From: Mycobacterium sp. D16Q14
GTDB lineage: Bacteria; Actinomycetota; Actinomycetes; Mycobacteriales; Mycobacteriaceae
Direction: 5' to 3'
NCBI GenBank assembly: GCA_002013415.1
Contig: MAEX01000013.1
Coordinates: 1-64,000 of the forward strand
DNA: 64,000 bases
The position numbers were made by a program, and so were the translations under genes. Each line of letters starts with the position of its first letter. Position 1 is the stretch's first letter. Under the pieces are notes generated by a model. It ran no database searches. It worked only from the letters and a program-made list of their open reading frames with translations, and was not told the origin of the DNA. Shown piece by piece: positions 17,381 to 27,966 of the stretch.

Positions 17381-18402
17381 TTCATGACCTCTACATCAGT
17401 GACGTCACGCTACGCGACGGCATGCACGCCATCCGCCACCAGTACAGCATCCGCCAGGCAGTCGCCATCGCCAGTGCACTTGACGCCGCCGGCGTCGACT
17501 CCATCGAAGTCGCCCACGGTGACGGGTTGGGCGGATCGAGTTGCATCTACGGATTCGGCGCCCACACCGACATTGAATGGATTGAGGCAGTGGCCACTGC
17601 CGTGCACCGCGCCAAAGTCGCGACACTGCTGCTTCCCGGCATCGGGAGTGTGCAGAGATTGAAGGATGCCCACCGCGCCGGAGCAAGCATCGTCCGCGTC
17701 GCCACACACTGCACCGAAGCCGACATCGCTGCCCAACACATCGCGGCAGCACGTGAGCTGGATATAGACACCGTCGGCTTTCTGATGATGAGCCATATGA
17801 CCACACCGCACGCACTCGCCGAACAGGCAAAGCTCATGGAGAACTACGGCGCGACCTGCGTCTACATCGTGGACTCAGGTGGCGCCATGACTATGCGTGA
17901 TGTCGCCGAACGTGTCGACGCACTGGCCCAGACCCTGCTGCCGACCACCGCCATCGGAATCCACGCCCATCACAACCTCGCGCTGGGCGTGGCGAACTCC
18001 ATCGTGGCAGTCGAGCACGGCGCTCGCCGGGTCGACGCCTCGCTGACCGGCATGGGCGCCGGTGCGGGCAACGCACCGCTGGAAGTCTTCGTCGCCACCG
18101 CGAACCGGATGGGCTGGCAACACGGTTGTGACCTGCACGCGCTGCAGGACGCCGCCGACGACATCGTCCGTCCGCTGCAAGACCGGCCGGTGCGCGTTGA
18201 CCGCGAAACTCTCAGTCTGGGCTATGCCGGCGTGTACTCCAGCTTCCTTCGCCATGCCGAGGCCGCGGCGGCTCGCTACGGTCTCGACGCTCGCACCATC
18301 ATCGAGGAGGCCGGCCGGCGCGGCATGGTGGGTGGTCAAGAGGACATGCTCGTCGATATCGCCCTCGATCTGACCGCACCGGTGCGTTCTGCCCCGCAGT
18401 GA
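17377..18402 (+). CDS. dmpG: 4-hydroxy-2-oxovalerate aldolase
   Basis: A 341-aa DRE-TIM enzyme. The catalytic [14 protein letters not shown] begins the barrel, the metal-binding [14 protein letters not shown] lies near residue 200, and the C-terminal communication domain ([20 protein letters not shown]) that contacts the dehydrogenase is present. It splits 4-hydroxy-2-oxovalerate to pyruvate and acetaldehyde. It is the last gene of the rightward catabolic operon. The symbol follows the common family name; mhpE, bphI and hsaF are equivalents. Confidence 0.95.
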   Translation: MIHDLYISDVTLRDGMHAIRHQYSIRQAVAIASALDAAGVDSIEVAHGDGLGGSSCIYGFGAHTDIEWIEAVATAVHRAKVATLLLPGIGSVQRLKDAHRAGASIVRVATHCTEADIAAQHIAAARELDIDTVGFLMMSHMTTPHALAEQAKLMENYGATCVYIVDSGGAMTMRDVAERVDALAQTLLPTTAIGIHAHHNLALGVANSIVAVEHGARRVDASLTGMGAGAGNAPLEVFVATANRMGWQHGCDLHALQDAADDIVRPLQDRPVRVDRETLSLGYAGVYSSFLRHAEAAAARYGLDARTIIEEAGRRGMVGGQEDMLVDIALDLTAPVRSAPQ

Positions 18403-18888
18403 ACTGGCAAAACTTTCCCCTCAGGCCCACGAGTTCCCACGCTCATCTCGTTGCAAAAACTGCCGCCGGCCGCTCCCACAGCGATCCAGTCCCACGGCCT
18501 GACCTATCGCGAAGCCGAGCCAGGCCCCAGGAGCGGCTGGACAGGAGGTCCGTGCCGCCGCCCGCGGTGGGCGACCGGATGGCACACGATGAGGGGATCG
18601 CCGGGGCGAAGACCAAAAGCATTTTTCCGCAACGGGTCTACGAGGCCACCCGGGTGATCCTAGAGAGTCGCTGCCGTCACCGGGCCATCGTGACGCATGG
18701 CGCGCTGACCTTTGTGGGGTGCACGTGGATCACGATGTCTATCGAATCAACCGACTATGTATTGTTCCGCGTTCCACCGGGAAGCACCAGCGTGCTGAGC
18801 GAGGACGACTACTTTCACAACCGAACGGTCGCCGAGCTGGGGGAGTACCGGTCACCTCGCTTCGTCCTGGCGTGCGACGATCGCTGTT
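18403..18888 (+). pseudogene. Histidine phosphatase-like remnant
   Basis: A frame starting near 18579 ends in a stretch that looks like the C-terminal half of a phosphoglycerate mutase/histidine phosphatase: AIVTHGALTFVG (the VTHG motif with catalytic His), then GSTSVLSEDDYFHNRTVAELGEY, ending about 18848. The N-terminal RHG motif and first half are missing, and the upstream residues have unlike composition, so I read it as a truncated gene. It fills the gap between the catabolic operon and menC. The remaining bases show no feature. Confidence 0.5.
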
Positions 18889-19857
18889 GTGGAGCTGCCC
18901 GCGTTAGACGATGTGCTCGACCGGCTGCACGTCGTCGCATTGCCCATGCGGGTGCGATTCCGCGGCATCACTACCCGTGAGATCGCCCTTATCGAGGGTT
19001 CGGCCGGTTGGGGCGAGTTCGGTGCCTTTCCCGAGTACGACCCGCCCGAGGCCTCTGCCTGGCTGGGGGCCGCCATCGAGGCCGCGTACACCGAGCTTCC
19101 CGCCGCCCGGCGCGCCCGCATACCCGTCAACGCGACGGTGCCCGCGGTGTCCGCCGCGGACGTGCCCGAGGTGCTGACCCGCTTCCCGGGCGCCCGCACC
19201 GCCAAGGTCAAGGTGGCCGAACCCGGGCAGACCCTCGACGACGATGTCGCCCGTGTCGAAGCGGTCCGCGCGCAGATGCCCACCGTGCGGGTGGATGCCA
19301 ACGGGGGCTGGACCGTCGAGCAGGCCATCCAGGCGCTGACCGCGCTGACCCGCGACGGCGCTCTCGAGTACGCCGAACAGCCCTGCGCCACCGTCGAGGA
19401 ACTCGCCGAGGTGCGCCGCCGCCTCCCGGATGTACCGATCGCCGCTGACGAAAGCATCAGGCGGGCAAGTGATCCGTTGCGTGTTGCCCGGGCGGGTGCG
19501 GCCGATGTCGCGGTGCTCAAGGTGGCCCCGCTCGGTGGGGTGACCGCGCTGCTGGACATCGCGGAACGGATCGGTATGCCCGTGGTGATCTCCAGCGCTC
19601 TGGACAGCGCGGTGGGCATCGGCATCGGTCTGCGTACGGCCGCGGCACTGCCGGTGCTGGAGCATGCCTGTGGGCTGGGAACCGGAGGGTTTTTCGTCGA
19701 GGACGTGGCCGAGGCCCCGGCACCCGAGAACGGTTACTTGACGGTGGCGTCGTTCACCCCCGACCCGGCGCGGCTGGCGGCGCTTGCCGCGCCTGCCGAC
19801 CGGCGCGACTGGTGGCGGCGCCGAGTGGCCGACTGCTATCCACTGTTGAACCGGTAG
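18889..19857 (+). CDS. menC: o-Succinylbenzoate synthase
   Basis: A 322-aa enolase-superfamily enzyme that dehydrates SHCHC to o-succinylbenzoate in menaquinone synthesis. Metal and catalytic residues are visible: TAKVKVAEPG (Lys of KxK), VRVDANGGWTVEQA (Asp), YAEQPC (Glu), IAADESI (Asp) and VLKVAPLGG (Lys). The GTG at 18889 gives the MELPALDDVL start of mycobacterial MenC. It is the first gene of a rightward series menC-bpoC-menD, with bpoC starting 11 bases after its stop. Confidence 0.96.
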   Translation: MELPALDDVLDRLHVVALPMRVRFRGITTREIALIEGSAGWGEFGAFPEYDPPEASAWLGAAIEAAYTELPAARRARIPVNATVPAVSAADVPEVLTRFPGARTAKVKVAEPGQTLDDDVARVEAVRAQMPTVRVDANGGWTVEQAIQALTALTRDGALEYAEQPCATVEELAEVRRRLPDVPIAADESIRRASDPLRVARAGAADVAVLKVAPLGGVTALLDIAERIGMPVVISSALDSAVGIGIGLRTAAALPVLEHACGLGTGGFFVEDVAEAPAPENGYLTVASFTPDPARLAALAAPADRRDWWRRRVADCYPLLNR

Positions 19858-19868
19858 GTTCAGTCACC

Positions 19869-20705
19869 GTGCCTCTCGCGAACATCAACGGCATCCAGAT
19901 CAGTTACGACGATCGTGGGCCCCTGGCGCTCGGCGCCTCCGGTGATCCCGTCGTCTTTATTTCCGGGCGCGGTGGCGCGGGGCGCAGCTGGCACCTTCAT
20001 CAGGTACCAGCATTCCGCGCCGCGGGATATCGCACGATCACCTTCAACAACCGGGGGATACCGCCGACCACCGAGTGCGCCGATGGCTTCACCCTGCAGG
20101 ACATGGTGGCCGATGCCGCAGCGCTCATCGAGGATCTCGGTGCGGCCCCGGCCCGTCTGGTCGGGTTCTCCATGGGGGCGCTCATCGCCCAGGAGCTCAC
20201 GCTCACCCGCCCGGATCTGGTGACCGCCGCGGTGTTCATGGGGACCCGGGGGCGCGAGGATTCCACGCGGTCGTTCTTCCGCAAGGCCGAGCTCGAGCTG
20301 TCCGCATCGGGTGCCGAGGTGCCGGCGTCCTACCAGGCGGCCATGCGCCTGTTGTTGAACTTCTCGCCGAAGACTCTGAACAACGATGCCGCGATCAAGG
20401 ACTGGATCGATATGTTCACGCTGTGGCCCGAGCCGGCCTCGGGTGGCATCGATCACCAGCGCAGCGCCATACCCGCCCCCGACCGGCCCGGTGCGTACGC
20501 GGGGATCACCGTCCCGTCACTGGTCATCGGGTTCAGCGACGATATGACCCTGCCGCCCTACCTTGGCCGTGAGGTGGCCGATGCCATCCCGGGCGGCAAG
20601 TACGTCGAGATTGCCGACGCCGGGCATCTGGGCTTCATCGAACGCCCCGATGAGGTCAACCGCGTGATCCTGGAGTTCTTTTTGAGCGCCTCTCAGGCGG
20701 TATGA
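19869..20705 (+). CDS. bpoC: Alpha/beta hydrolase (BpoC-like)
   Basis: 278 aa from GTG 19869; the frame continues upstream under menC. It is the hydrolase called BpoC in M. tuberculosis (Rv0554), named as a bromoperoxidase but lacking proof of that activity. Motifs are FISGRGGAGRSWH, TFNNRGIPPT, the nucleophile GFSMGA and the late His in IADAGHLGFIERP. Sitting between menC and menD in a fixed gene order, it may take the place of MenH (SHCHC synthase) in this pathway; that link is inference. Confidence 0.88.
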   Translation: MPLANINGIQISYDDRGPLALGASGDPVVFISGRGGAGRSWHLHQVPAFRAAGYRTITFNNRGIPPTTECADGFTLQDMVADAAALIEDLGAAPARLVGFSMGALIAQELTLTRPDLVTAAVFMGTRGREDSTRSFFRKAELELSASGAEVPASYQAAMRLLLNFSPKTLNNDAAIKDWIDMFTLWPEPASGGIDHQRSAIPAPDRPGAYAGITVPSLVIGFSDDMTLPPYLGREVADAIPGGKYVEIADAGHLGFIERPDEVNRVILEFFLSASQAV

Positions 20706-20717
20706 CACCCTGATGGC

Positions 20718-22340
20718 ATGAACCCGTCGACCGCTCAGGCCCATGCCGTCGTCGACGAGCTCATCCGCGGCGGAGTCCGGGATGTGGTGCTGTGTCCCGG
20801 GTCGCGCAATGCCCCGCTGGCCTTTGCATTGCACGATGCGGACAAGGCCGGGCGGTTGCGGCTGCACGTGCGTATCGACGAACGCACCGCGGGCTTCCTG
20901 GCCGTCGGGCTGGCCGCCGCCAGCGGCGCCCCGGTTCCGGTGGCGATGACGTCCGGAACGGCGGTAGCTAATCTCGGCCCCGCGGTGGTGGAGGCCAACT
21001 ACGCGCGGGTTCCGCTGATTGTGTTGTCTGCCAACCGCCCCTACGAACTGCTCGGCACCGGCGCCAACCAGACGATGGAGCAGCTCGGCTACTTCGGTAC
21101 CCAGGTGCGCGCCGCGATCAGTCTCGGCCTGGCGGAAGACGGTTCGGAGAAGATCGAGGCGCAGAACCCGCACTGGCGTTCCGCGACCTGCCGAGTCCTG
21201 GCCGCTGCCAAGGGGTCGCGTACCGCCAATGCCGGCCCCGTACAGTTCGACATCCCGCTACGGGAACCGCTTGTGCCCGATCGCGATGGAGGGCCGATCC
21301 CTGCGGGCCGCCCCGGCGGGGTGCCCTGGACATACACCCCGGACGTGACGTTCGACGAACCCGTCGAGATCGATCTGAGTCCTGACACCGTGGTGATCGC
21401 GGGCCATGGCGCGCCCGCACACGCCAACCTGGCGATGTTGCCCACGGTGGCCGAACCGACGGCGCCCCAACCCGACAACCCGGTGCATCCGCTGGCGCTC
21501 GCCCTGCTGCATCCGCAACAGGTGATCATGTTGGGCCGGCCGACCCTGCACCGGCAGGTGTCATCGCTGTTGGCGGACAACCGGATTCCGGTGTACGCGT
21601 TGACCACCGGCCCGCGCTGGCCCGATGTGTCCGGCAACTCGCAGGCCACCGGAACCCGTGCCATCATCTCCGGTAAGCCGGATGCCGCATGGCTGCAACG
21701 GTGCGCGCACGCGCACCAGAAGGCGCTCGATGCGGTGCGCGGGCAGTTGGGTACTCACCCGCTGACCACGGGTCTGCACGTGGCGGCAACGGTGTGTGGG
21801 TCATTGCGCGATGGTGACCAGCTGGTGCTCGGTGCGTCCAACGCGGTACGCGATGCCGCGCTCGTTCCGTGGGGGGCCAAAGACGTTCGCGTGCGCTCCA
21901 ATCGGGGTGTCGCCGGCATCGACGGCACGGTATCGACCGCGATCGGTGCGGCGCTGGCGCACAAGGGGGGCCGCACCGTGGCCTTGATCGGCGATCTCAC
22001 CTTCGTACACGACAGCTCGGGTCTGCTGATCGGGCCGACCGAGCCGCGCCCCGAGAACCTGACCATCGTGGTCTCAAATGACAACGGCGGCGGCATCTTC
22101 GAACTGCTGGAGCAGGGCGACCCGCGATTTCGCGACGTTTCCTCCCGCATCTTCGGCACCCCGCATGACGTTGATATCGCGGCGCTGTGCCGGGCCTACC
22201 ACGTGGATTCACGATCCATCTCGGTGGAGGAACTCGGCCCTGCGCTGGACGAACCGGCCGGTGGCATCAGGGTTCTGGAGGTCAAGGCCGACCGCTCCAC
22301 CCTGCGCGAGCTGCATGCGGCCATCAGGGCCGCCCTATGA
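20718..22340 (+). CDS. menD: SEPHCHC synthase
   Basis: A 540-aa thiamine-diphosphate enzyme that joins isochorismate to 2-oxoglutarate-derived succinic semialdehyde, the first committed step of menaquinone synthesis. Features are [31 protein letters not shown] (catalytic Glu and cofactor contacts), [10 protein letters not shown], and the C-terminal cofactor segment [13 protein letters not shown] with [14 protein letters not shown]. It starts 13 bases after bpoC, and its stop overlaps the next gene (ATGA). Confidence 0.97.
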   Translation: MNPSTAQAHAVVDELIRGGVRDVVLCPGSRNAPLAFALHDADKAGRLRLHVRIDERTAGFLAVGLAAASGAPVPVAMTSGTAVANLGPAVVEANYARVPLIVLSANRPYELLGTGANQTMEQLGYFGTQVRAAISLGLAEDGSEKIEAQNPHWRSATCRVLAAAKGSRTANAGPVQFDIPLREPLVPDRDGGPIPAGRPGGVPWTYTPDVTFDEPVEIDLSPDTVVIAGHGAPAHANLAMLPTVAEPTAPQPDNPVHPLALALLHPQQVIMLGRPTLHRQVSSLLADNRIPVYALTTGPRWPDVSGNSQATGTRAIISGKPDAAWLQRCAHAHQKALDAVRGQLGTHPLTTGLHVAATVCGSLRDGDQLVLGASNAVRDAALVPWGAKDVRVRSNRGVAGIDGTVSTAIGAALAHKGGRTVALIGDLTFVHDSSGLLIGPTEPRPENLTIVVSNDNGGGIFELLEQGDPRFRDVSSRIFGTPHDVDIAALCRAYHVDSRSISVEELGPALDEPAGGIRVLEVKADRSTLRELHAAIRAAL

Positions 22341-22777
22341 AGCGGCGCTCCCGCGTCATCAAGAGAGTCCGGATCGTGGTGCTGGTGCTGGCGGGACTGA
22401 TGACGCTGCAGTCACTGCTGCTGGTCGCCGGGGCCTGGCGAAACGACAATGCCATCGAACGGGATATGGGTGTCGCGCTGGCCGAGGTACTCAGCGCCGG
22501 GCCACGGCGGTCCACCATCGAGTTCGTCACACCCGAACGAGTCACGTATCGGCCCGAATTGGGCGTTCTCTACCCCTCTGAGCTCAGCCCGGGTATGCGC
22601 ATCTACGTCGAGTACGACACATCCAACCCGGATTTGGTTCGCGTGCAAGGACGTAACGCATCGTTATCGATTGTCCCCGCCGGGTCCATCATTGTCGTGG
22701 TGTGGTTGGTCGCCGGGACGATACTGCTGGGGCTTGCCCGGATGCAGCGCCGAAGTCCGGCACCCGTTCACGCTTAA
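22337..22777 (+). CDS. DUF3592 membrane protein (Rv0556-like)
   Basis: 146 aa from ATG 22337, which overlaps the menD stop codon. Two membrane helices, residues about 11-32 ([19 protein letters not shown]) and 115-135 ([18 protein letters not shown]), enclose an extracytoplasmic beta-rich domain containing [18 protein letters not shown] and [16 protein letters not shown], which is the DUF3592 pattern. The position after menD is conserved in mycobacteria. Function is unknown; translational coupling suggests co-expression with the menaquinone genes. Confidence 0.85.
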   Translation: MKRRSRVIKRVRIVVLVLAGLMTLQSLLLVAGAWRNDNAIERDMGVALAEVLSAGPRRSTIEFVTPERVTYRPELGVLYPSELSPGMRIYVEYDTSNPDLVRVQGRNASLSIVPAGSIIVVVWLVAGTILLGLARMQRRSPAPVHA

Positions 22778-22838
22778 GTTTGCGTGACGTATGCCTGGGG
22801 GCAACCTAACTGCTAAGTGACGCTGACATGCTCTCAGT

Positions 22839-23981
22839 GTGCGCATCGCGATCGTCGCCGAGTCGTTTTTGCCGAACGTCAACGGAGTCTCCAACTCGGT
22901 GCTGCGGGTACTGGAACACCTCCGCCGCACCGGGCATGAGGCCGTCGTCATTGCACCGGACACCCCCCGCGGACAGCCCCCCGCCGGTGCCGAACACGAC
23001 GGCGTGCCCGTGCACCGGGTGCCGGCCATCATGTTTCCCAAGGTGAGCACCCTGCCGTTAGGTGTGCCGCAGCCGCGCATGGTGCGAATCCTTCGTGATT
23101 TCGCGCCCGATGTGGTGCACCTGGCCTCGCCGTTCGTCCTGGGATACGGGGGACTGCGCGCCGCGCAGCATCTCGACATCCCCACCGTCGCCGTCTACCA
23201 GACCGATGTGGCCGGGTTCGCCGACAGCTATGGCGCCGGGTTCGCCGCTCGCGCTGCCTGGCGCTGGACCAAGCACTTGCACGGCCGGGCCGACCGCACG
23301 TTGGCCCCATCTTCGTCCGCCATGGAAGGTCTTGCTGCACATGGCATCCCGCGGGTGTTCCGGTGGTCACGCGGTGTGGACATCGAACGCTTCGCACCCT
23401 CGGCGCGCGACGAGCAGCTGCGTCGATCCTGGTCGCCCGAGGGCAAGCCGATCATCGGGTTCGTCGGGCGGCTCGCCCCCGAGAAGCATGTGGAGCGTCT
23501 GGCCGTGCTGGCCGAACGCGACGACATGCGGCTCGTCATCGTGGGTGGCGGCGTAGAGCGGGACGCTCTTGAAAAGCTTATGCCCACAGCAATTTTCACC
23601 GGTGAGTTGACCGGATCGGCGCTGTCGCGGGCATACGCCAGCCTCGACGTCTTCATCCACCCGGGCGAGCATGAGACCTTCTGTCAGGCGGTGCAGGAGG
23701 CGCTGGCCAGCGGTGTTCCTGCCATCGCGCCGGATGCCGGCGGTCCGCGCGACCTGGTTATCCCGGGTCGCAACGGAATGCTGCTGCCGGTGGCCGACTT
23801 CGAGGCACGCCTCGGCATGGCGGTTGATCACCTGGTGCAACCGGCAACGCGCAGCCGATTCTCGGCGGCCGCGCGCCGGGGTGTGCTGTCGCGCACATGG
23901 CCCGCCATCTGCGATGAGCTGCTCGAGCACTACGCCGCCGCGGCGGGTACCACGCTGGGCCGCGGCATCATGACGGCCTAG
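22839..23981 (+). CDS. mgtA: GDP-mannose-dependent alpha-mannosyltransferase
   Basis: A 380-aa GT-B glycosyltransferase of family GT4. It begins at GTG 22839 ([21 protein letters not shown] in outline). The C-terminal nucleotide-sugar site is clear: [14 protein letters not shown] and [34 protein letters not shown] in outline, with the E-x7-E motif. The orthologue in M. tuberculosis (Rv0557, also called pimB) adds mannose to a glucuronyl- or phosphatidylinositol-type acceptor for lipomannan-like glycolipids. It acts on the inner face of the membrane. It stands between the DUF3592 gene and menG in the conserved order. Confidence 0.92.
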   Translation: MRIAIVAESFLPNVNGVSNSVLRVLEHLRRTGHEAVVIAPDTPRGQPPAGAEHDGVPVHRVPAIMFPKVSTLPLGVPQPRMVRILRDFAPDVVHLASPFVLGYGGLRAAQHLDIPTVAVYQTDVAGFADSYGAGFAARAAWRWTKHLHGRADRTLAPSSSAMEGLAAHGIPRVFRWSRGVDIERFAPSARDEQLRRSWSPEGKPIIGFVGRLAPEKHVERLAVLAERDDMRLVIVGGGVERDALEKLMPTAIFTGELTGSALSRAYASLDVFIHPGEHETFCQAVQEALASGVPAIAPDAGGPRDLVIPGRNGMLLPVADFEARLGMAVDHLVQPATRSRFSAAARRGVLSRTWPAICDELLEHYAAAAGTTLGRGIMTA

Positions 23982-24000
23982 TGCGCTGTACCGTCACGGT

Positions 24001-24684
24001 ATGAACCGCGCCACCCTGGAAAAGGACCCGCACGAGGTCGCGTCCATGTTTGACGCGGTGGCCAAGCGATACGACATCACCAATACGGTGTTGTCCTTTG
24101 GCCGGGACCGTGCCTGGCGCCGCGCCACCCGCGAATCGCTGAAGCTGAAGGCCGGGGACAGGGTGCTCGACATCGCCGCGGGGACCGCGGTCTCGACGGC
24201 AGAGCTCACCCAGTCCGGTGCCTGGTGTGTGGCGGCGGATTTCTCTGTCGGCATGCTCAAGGCCGGTGCGCGTCGCGATGTACCCAAGGTCGCCGGGGAC
24301 GCGACACGGCTGCCGTTCGCGGATCACTCGTTTGACGCGGTGACCATCAGCTTCGGTCTGCGCAATGTGGTCGATCACGTGGAAGGGCTGCGCGAGATGG
24401 CTCGCGTCACCAAACCCGGTGGCCGCCTTGCGGTGTGCGAATTCTCGACTCCGGTCAACCGGCCTTTCCGCACGCTGTACATGGAGTACCTGATGAAGGC
24501 GCTGCCGTCGGTGGCGCGCGCCGTCAGCAGCAATCCGGACGCGTACGTGTACCTGGCCGAATCGATCCGGGCATGGCCCGATCAGGAGGCGCTGGCTCAG
24601 CAGATCATCTCGGCGGGCTGGTCGAATGTGCGGTGGCGCAATCTCACTGGCGGCATCGTTGCCCTGCATGTAGCGGCGCTCTAA
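24001..24684 (+). CDS. menG: Demethylmenaquinone methyltransferase
   Basis: A 227-aa class I SAM methyltransferase that carries out the last step of menaquinone synthesis, C-methylation of the ring. The UbiE/MenG signatures are present: [34 protein letters not shown] (SAM-binding), [13 protein letters not shown] and [20 protein letters not shown] in outline. It starts 20 bases after the mannosyltransferase. It is convergent with menJ, with only 13 bp between the stops. Confidence 0.95.
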   Translation: MNRATLEKDPHEVASMFDAVAKRYDITNTVLSFGRDRAWRRATRESLKLKAGDRVLDIAAGTAVSTAELTQSGAWCVAADFSVGMLKAGARRDVPKVAGDATRLPFADHSFDAVTISFGLRNVVDHVEGLREMARVTKPGGRLAVCEFSTPVNRPFRTLYMEYLMKALPSVARAVSSNPDAYVYLAESIRAWPDQEALAQQIISAGWSNVRWRNLTGGIVALHVAAL

Positions 24685-24697
24685 CCGCGATCGGCTA

Positions 24698-25933
24698 TCA
24701 GCTGAACGGCGGACGCGCGTCGAGACGTCGCGAGCCGCCGCCCGCCACTCGCCAGACGCGCGCAATCGCGTCATGGTCTTCGTCGGTTACGAGATTTCCC
24801 ATGAGCCGTACGGCAATTCGCATCAGTACCTGAGAACGCATGCCGACCGGGCCCATGAGGGGCAGGAAGCGCGGCAGGGTCAGCAGCGCCGCGAGGCGTC
24901 GAGCAATTGAGAACGACTGGCCGTAGCGGTCCCGCAGCAGTTCCGGCCACAGCTGTGAGTAGTCGTTGGCGTCGAGCACCTCGGCGGCCAGGTGCCCGGT
25001 CTCCAGCCCGTAGTCGATGCCCTCGCCATTGAGCGGATTGACGCATGCCGCGGCGTCGCCGATGAGCATCCAGTTGGGACCCGCGACGCCGGACACCGCC
25101 CCGCCCATCGGCAGCAGCGCCGAGGCGATGGAGTGCAGGCTTCCACTGAGTCCGAAGTCCTCGCGCCGCAGCTCCGTGTAGTACTCGATGAGTGGACGCA
25201 ACGCCGCATCGGCGGGGCGTTTCGAGGTGGCGAGTGCGCCGACACCGATGTTGATCTGCCCGCCACCCAACGGGAAAATCCAGCCGTATCCGGGTAACAC
25301 ATCGCCCTCGGGGGAACGCAGCTCCAGATGCGAGGTCATCCATTCCTCGTCGCCGCGCGCCGACTCGATGTACGCGCGCCCCGCGACGGCGTACACGGTG
25401 TCCTTATGCCACTCACGCCCAAGGACTTTCCCGAGAGGGGAGCGCACTCCGTCGGCGACGATCACGGCCTTGCAGGCAATCTCACCGGGTCCGCTGTTGT
25501 CGAGCACCCGGACGGAGGTCACTCGGCCCGCCGAGTCACGTTCCACGTCAACGGCCTTGGTGGACTCGGCCATGGTGGCCCCGGAGTCCACCGCCACCTG
25601 CCGGATCTTGTCGTCCAGCTCGGTGCGACGCACCGCGCTGCCGGTACCGCCGAAAGATGGACCTGGCCAAGGAACTTCGATATTGCCGCCGAACCCGTGC
25701 AGGCGCAGACCCCGGTATCGGATGTGTTCGTCGAGCCATGGTCCGAGACCGAGTAGCTCAAGTTGTTCGACGGCGCGGGGGGTCAGTCCGTCGCCGCAGG
25801 TCTTGTCCCGGGGGAACACCGCCGAGTCGACCAGGACCACCTCACGCCCGGATCGCGCCGCCCACGCCGCGGCCGCCGATCCGGCTGGTCCGGCACCGAC
25901 GACGACCAGGTCCGCTGAGGTCTGCACCTTCAC
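24698..25933 (-). CDS. menJ: Menaquinone reductase
   Basis: A 411-aa FAD-binding geranylgeranyl-reductase family protein. VVVGAGPAGSAAAAWAAR binds FAD at the N-terminus, VFPRDKTCGDGLTPRAV is the family box with the conserved Cys-Gly-Asp, and LIGDAAACVNPLNGEGIDYGLETG is the GD motif. In mycobacteria this protein (Rv0561c) saturates one isoprene unit of menaquinone to give MK-9(II-H2). It is divergent from the polyprenyl synthase gene, with about 15 bp between the starts, so the promoters overlap the coding ends. Confidence 0.92.
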   Translation of the reverse strand: MKVQTSADLVVVGAGPAGSAAAAWAARSGREVVLVDSAVFPRDKTCGDGLTPRAVEQLELLGLGPWLDEHIRYRGLRLHGFGGNIEVPWPGPSFGGTGSAVRRTELDDKIRQVAVDSGATMAESTKAVDVERDSAGRVTSVRVLDNSGPGEIACKAVIVADGVRSPLGKVLGREWHKDTVYAVAGRAYIESARGDEEWMTSHLELRSPEGDVLPGYGWIFPLGGGQINIGVGALATSKRPADAALRPLIEYYTELRREDFGLSGSLHSIASALLPMGGAVSGVAGPNWMLIGDAAACVNPLNGEGIDYGLETGHLAAEVLDANDYSQLWPELLRDRYGQSFSIARRLAALLTLPRFLPLMGPVGMRSQVLMRIAVRLMGNLVTDEDHDAIARVWRVAGGGSRRLDARPPFS

Positions 25934-25947
25934 AGTATGTTGGACCG

Positions 25948-26952
25948 GTGAGTAACTCGACCACGGTGGCCGGAGTTGATCTTGGCGATCCCGTATTCGC
26001 CGCGAAGGTGCGCGACCATTTGGCCGCCATCGAAGCGCTCATCGTGTCCGAGCTGGGGCAGTCCGACCCGCTGTTGACGGAGTCTGTGCTGCATCTTTTC
26101 CACGCCGGCGGTAAGCGCTTCCGCCCGCTGTTCACGGTGCTAGCCGCCCAGACCGGACCGGATCCGGACAACGACGAGGTGATTCTCGCGGGAGCAGTGT
26201 GCGAGCTCATTCACCTGGCCACGCTGTACCACGACGACGTCATGGACGAGGCGCAGAAGCGTCGTGGCGTGCCCAGCGCCAACGCGCGGTGGGGTAACAA
26301 TGTGGCGATCCTCGCCGGGGACTATCTGCTGGCCACAGCCTCGCGGCTGGTGTCGCGGCTCGGTCCCACGGCCGTGCGGATCGTCGCCGAGACCTTCGCC
26401 GAGCTCGTCACTGGCCAGATGCGGGAAACCGTCGGGGTACCCGAGGGCGGCGATGAGACCGAGCACTATCTCAAGGTGATCCACGAGAAGACTGGATCCT
26501 TGATCGCGGCGGCGGGGCGGTTCGGTGCGATGACCTCCCGGTGCGATGACGAGCAGATCGAACGGCTGAGCCGCCTGGGCGCCATCGTCGGGACCGCCTT
26601 CCAGATCTCCGACGACATCATCGATATCGAGAGCCTCACGGACGAGTCGGGCAAGACACCCGGCACAGATCTGCGTGAGGGGGTGCACACCTTGCCCATG
26701 CTGTACGCCTTGCGCGATACCGGCACCGATGCCGATCGGCTGCGTACCTTGCTGACCGCGCCCATTACCGACGATGCCGAGGTGGACGAGGCATTGATGC
26801 TGCTGCGGGCCTCCCATGGACTCGTGGCGGCCAAGTCCGTCGTCATCGAATATGCCGACCGCGCCAAGGCCGAGCTGGTGGAGTTGCCCCCGGGCGCTGC
26901 CCGCGACGCGCTGGGCGTGCTGATCGAGTACACCGTCCTGCGGCACGGCTAG
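25948..26952 (+). CDS. grcC1: Polyprenyl diphosphate synthase
   Basis: 334 aa from GTG 25948; the open frame reaches far upstream but overlaps menJ. It is a trans-isoprenyl diphosphate synthase. The first Asp-rich motif is in [15 protein letters not shown], the second in [27 protein letters not shown], and GGKRFRPLF and [13 protein letters not shown] are also present. It extends isopentenyl diphosphate chains, very probably the side chain of menaquinone, given the neighbours and the M. tuberculosis orthologue Rv0562. The exact chain length cannot be read from the sequence. Confidence 0.93.
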   Translation: MSNSTTVAGVDLGDPVFAAKVRDHLAAIEALIVSELGQSDPLLTESVLHLFHAGGKRFRPLFTVLAAQTGPDPDNDEVILAGAVCELIHLATLYHDDVMDEAQKRRGVPSANARWGNNVAILAGDYLLATASRLVSRLGPTAVRIVAETFAELVTGQMRETVGVPEGGDETEHYLKVIHEKTGSLIAAAGRFGAMTSRCDDEQIERLSRLGAIVGTAFQISDDIIDIESLTDESGKTPGTDLREGVHTLPMLYALRDTGTDADRLRTLLTAPITDDAEVDEALMLLRASHGLVAAKSVVIEYADRAKAELVELPPGAARDALGVLIEYTVLRHG

Positions 26953-27029
26953 GTACCTGGCAACCCGTCCGGAACCCAGGAGCACTGTCCTTCGTTAGCG
27001 TGGTGAACCAGCTAGAAGGAAGGGACATC

Positions 27030-27890
27030 ATGCACGGCCACGCCAATGGACTCAAGACGGTGCTGCTGCTCGGCGGCATGTCGGCGATGATCGTGTTCAT
27101 CGGCTCGCTGTTCCACAGCAAGAGCATCCTGCTGCTGGCCATTGTGTTCGCCGTCGGCATGAACGCGTTCATGTACTTCAAGAGCGACACCTTGGCGCTG
27201 CGTGCGATGCACGCCCAGCCGGTGACGGAGTTGCAGCAGCCCGCGATGTACCGGATCGTGCGGGAGCTCGCAACCGTCGCGCGCCAGCCGATGCCGCGGT
27301 TGTACATCAGCGACACCAATGCGCCCAATGCCTTTGCCACGGGCCGTAATCCGAGGAATGCGGCAGTCTGCTGCACGAGCGGCATTCTCGATCTACTCTC
27401 GGAGCGTGAGCTGCGCGCGGTGCTGGGTCACGAGCTCTCGCACGTCTACAACCGCGACATCCTGATCTCGAGTGTGGCCGGCGCACTGGCCGCCGTCATC
27501 TCGGGGCTGGCCAATATGGCGATGCTCATGAACTTCTTCGGTGGTGGGGGCGAGAACCGTCCGAATCCCTTTGCGCTGTTCCTGGTTTCGATGCTGGGTC
27601 CGGTCGCTGCCACGGTGGTGAAGATGGCGGTGTCCCGTTCGCGGGAGTATCAGGCCGACCAGTCCGGCGCCGAGCTGACCGGAGATCCGCTGGCATTGGC
27701 CTCCGCGCTGCGGAAGATCTCCGGCGGGGTGCAGGTTGCTCCGCTGCCACCGGAACCACAGCTGGCCAGCCAGTCGCACCTGATGATCGCCAACCCGTTC
27801 CGGGCCGGCGACCGGGTGGCATCGCTGTTCTCGACACACCCGCCGATGGCTGATCGCATTGCGCGCCTTGAGGATATGGCCCGCTTCTGA
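27030..27890 (+). CDS. htpX: Membrane zinc protease HtpX
   Basis: 286 aa from ATG 27030, chosen over an upstream start because GAAGGAAGGGA lies six to sixteen bases before it. Two N-terminal helices are followed by the zinc motif [12 protein letters not shown] (HExxH) near residue 138, then two further hydrophobic segments ([15 protein letters not shown] and [17 protein letters not shown]), and the third ligand Glu in [15 protein letters not shown]. It is an M48 protease that degrades damaged membrane proteins on the cytoplasmic side. It follows the prenyl synthase with a gap of 77 bp. Confidence 0.96.
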   Translation: MHGHANGLKTVLLLGGMSAMIVFIGSLFHSKSILLLAIVFAVGMNAFMYFKSDTLALRAMHAQPVTELQQPAMYRIVRELATVARQPMPRLYISDTNAPNAFATGRNPRNAAVCCTSGILDLLSERELRAVLGHELSHVYNRDILISSVAGALAAVISGLANMAMLMNFFGGGGENRPNPFALFLVSMLGPVAATVVKMAVSRSREYQADQSGAELTGDPLALASALRKISGGVQVAPLPPEPQLASQSHLMIANPFRAGDRVASLFSTHPPMADRIARLEDMARF

Positions 27891-27966
27891 GTTTGGGCCG
27901 CCGAGCGTGAAGCCACGGCGGACATTCGGCGAAAATCCCGCGGTAGCTTCACAGTCGGTGAAGCCG

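Noticed and set aside
27896..27966. Repeated GTGAAGCC elements and a CCGCC/GGCGG pair between htpX and the DinB-like gene
   Set aside because: Short and imperfect; may be part of a terminator but cannot be supported.
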